Source: a bacterium (lineage in GTDB: Bacteria > Chlamydiota > Chlamydiia > Chlamydiales > SM23-39). From it: DNA of 7,185 nucleotides. Below, in pieces: positions 6,234 through 7,185 of this stretch (positions within the stretch are counted from its first letter, which is position 1; each line of letters begins with the position of its first letter). The position numbers and the translations under genes are program-made. The stretch covers positions 1 to 7,185 of the forward strand of contig JAKAFF010000070.1 of assembly GCA_021818045.1 (NCBI GenBank), given 5' to 3'. Below the pieces are notes generated by a model. That model was not told the origin of the DNA. It saw only the letters and a program-made list of their open reading frames with translations, and did not search any database.

Positions 6234-6889
6234 GCTTTAATGATCCGTTTTAATTCGCTTAGGTCGGAAATTGTGTAATCCACCCAGGGCTGCGTCTCCA
6301 TCAGTTTGCCCCGTCCCCATCGCATATGGACAGTTTTAAATCCCAACTCATGGGCCGGCAAAAGATCCATCGCAATCCGATCGCCACACACCAACACTTG
6401 TGAGGCTGGAAACGCAAACTCTTGAAGAAGCCGCTTGTAAACGGGTAACTTCTTAGAGTCCTCAGGGATCGCTATGTTACTAAAAATCGACTTATCTATA
6501 CCAGCTTTTTCCAACTTCTCCATTTGAAAGGGGGGATTCCCCCCTGTCACGAGCACTAAGGTATGCAAAGGTTGCAGCCACTGTAAAATTTCTTTCACAT
6601 GAGGCGTGGTGGGCACTTGAAAGTGTTCGGGCAAAGGCGAGCTCATCTCTTGGAGCGCAAGTGATTGCAACGACAGATCCCCTCCGTTTTTCATCAAAAA
6701 CTGATGTAAAGAGTCGCTCGATTTAAGCATTTGCCGATCCATCTGCAGCAACTGCAGATAGGCCTCTTCAAAATTCGATACGCAAAGCCCACCATGCACA
6801 AGCTTTTTAAGACTTTCTTTGAGCTTAAATGGCGTCACAAACCCACTAGTATCTATAAGGGTATCGTCCAGATCAAAGATGATTAACAA
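6230..6889 (-). CDS. HAD-superfamily hydrolase, phosphoglycolate-phosphatase-like
   Basis: A 219-residue cytoplasmic phosphatase-like enzyme of the haloacid dehalogenase superfamily. Motif I is FDLDDTLID (5-13), with nucleophile D6 and acid/base D8. A helical C1-type cap fills about 16-85. Motif II is LVLVTGGN with T115. The motif III lysine is K146 or K147 (DSKKLPVYKRLLQEF). Motif IV is VLVCGDRIAMDL with D170 and D175. All catalytic positions are present, so it should be active. The substrate cannot be told; a small phosphorylated metabolite is typical. The start is TTG (6889-6887). The frame is closed by a TGA only two codons upstream, no ATG or GTG lies before motif I, and an AGGAG stands ten bases before it. 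The gene overlaps the preceding one by 17 bases and efp by four, so it belongs to the same coupled run. Confidence 0.88.
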   Translation of the reverse strand: MLIIFDLDDTLIDTSGFVTPFKLKESLKKLVHGGLCVSNFEEAYLQLLQMDRQMLKSSDSLHQFLMKNGGDLSLQSLALQEMSSPLPEHFQVPTTPHVKEILQWLQPLHTLVLVTGGNPPFQMEKLEKAGIDKSIFSNIAIPEDSKKLPVYKRLLQEFAFPASQVLVCGDRIAMDLLPAHELGFKTVHMRWGRGKLMETQPWVDYTISDLSELKRIIKA

Positions 6890-7185
6890 TGCGCATCAAC
6901 TCCTGAGCTAGCTTTTTTGAATCGTGGCGAATGAGGCTGCGCTTCATGAGATCGCGCCCCTTTTCTTCCGCAATGCGACCTAGCAAGTCGGCATAAATGA
7001 GCCTCTCGCCTTCGAGATCATTTTCCACAAGCTCTCCCTCCTTGGCATATACCTCGATCAATTCTGCCGGGGGTTTTTGCACGTTGACTAAAATATGATC
7101 AAATGGATCTTGCCCGAGAAATCGGACGAGTTCACTCAAGTACTGCGATGTCTTGTACCCCGTCGTTTGCCCTTTGCAGATCGGA
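6873..7185 (-). CDS. YvcK/CofD-like family protein, C-terminal fragment (cut by right window edge)
   Basis: The frame is open to the right edge and gives 103 complete codons before the TGA at 6875-6873; the true start lies outside. A TTG at 7139 is internal, because conserved sequence continues upstream of it. The visible part begins PICKGQTTGYKTSQYLSEL, which fits the T-x-x-G-E-T-x-G-Y region of the YvcK/UPF0052 family. It continues FDHILVNVQKPP, a Y-A-K-E-G segment, and ends IRHDSKKLAQELMRIV, typical of the family's C-terminus. Relatives bind nucleotide-sugar compounds and influence cell-wall and central carbon metabolism (YvcK), or are phospholactate transferases (CofD) in F420-making organisms. 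The former is the likelier relation here. Catalytic or binding residues of the N-terminal part are not visible. It overlaps the phosphatase gene by 17 bases. Confidence 0.72.
   Translation of the reverse strand, partial: PICKGQTTGYKTSQYLSELVRFLGQDPFDHILVNVQKPPAELIEVYAKEGELVENDLEGERLIYADLLGRIAEEKGRDLMKRSLIRHDSKKLAQELMRIVNHL
6900..6904 (-). promoter_or_regulatory. Ribosome-binding site for the TTG-started phosphatase gene
   Basis: AGGAG on the minus strand lies ten bases before the TTG at 6889, within the end of the upstream gene. It is the clearest ribosome-binding site in the run and supports the unusual TTG start, the only standard start codon between the upstream in-frame TGA and the DLDDT motif. 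Confidence 0.6.

Noticed and set aside
6873..7139. Treating the TTG at 7139 as the start of an 88-residue gene
   Set aside because: Family-like sequence (GQTTGYKTSQY) continues in frame upstream to the window edge, so the TTG codes for an internal Leu of a longer protein.

Overview
The window looks like a chromosomal segment of a member of the Chlamydiae, probably one of the amoeba- or protist-associated lineages rather than Chlamydia itself. The evidence is the order efp-accB-accC together with the character of the EF-P and AccC proteins. EF-P has a divergent lysine-loop and resembles, from memory, the chlamydial EF-P1 type. Genes for purine salvage (hpt), dTDP-sugar synthesis (rfbA) and a membrane sensor cyclase lie beside it, and I would not expect these in the reduced genomes of Chlamydiaceae. 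This assignment is inference from recalled family sequences; no search was run.

Layout: every gene I can support is on the minus strand, so transcription runs from right to left. From 7185 down to 333 the genes are: the C-terminal end of a YvcK/CofD-like protein (cut by the window edge), a HAD-family phosphatase, elongation factor P, AccB (biotin carrier), AccC (biotin carboxylase), hypoxanthine phosphoribosyltransferase, glucose-1-phosphate thymidylyltransferase, and a Cache-domain class III nucleotide cyclase. Gaps between neighbours run from a 17-base overlap to a 13-base spacer, with ATGA, GTGA and TAATG stop/start overlaps. The whole run is therefore probably one translationally coupled transcription unit whose promoter lies outside the window.

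The cyclase at the end of the run is broken by one in-frame TAA (630-632). The codons on both sides stay in the same frame and together give a complete cyclase. The upstream part keeps the metal, base-selecting and transition-state residues. The part after the stop carries the last strands of the cyclase fold, the LKGK motif and a helical TPR-like tail. This is either a recent nonsense mutation, a sequence error, or a split gene using reinitiation at an ATG one codon after the stop.

The leftmost 313 bases hold a minus-strand frame without any stop that runs off the window edge. A well-spaced promoter-like pair (TTGCAT-17-TATAAT) and an AGGGAG-GTG start lie inside it. This suggests that a new, separately transcribed gene of unknown function begins there.

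Functionally the run mixes lipid precursor supply (AccB/AccC of acetyl-CoA carboxylase), translation (EF-P), nucleotide salvage (Hpt), sugar-nucleotide synthesis (RfbA) and a signalling enzyme. It reads as a housekeeping cluster, not as a dedicated defence or mobile system. I saw no tRNA, rRNA, CRISPR, insertion sequence or long repeat.
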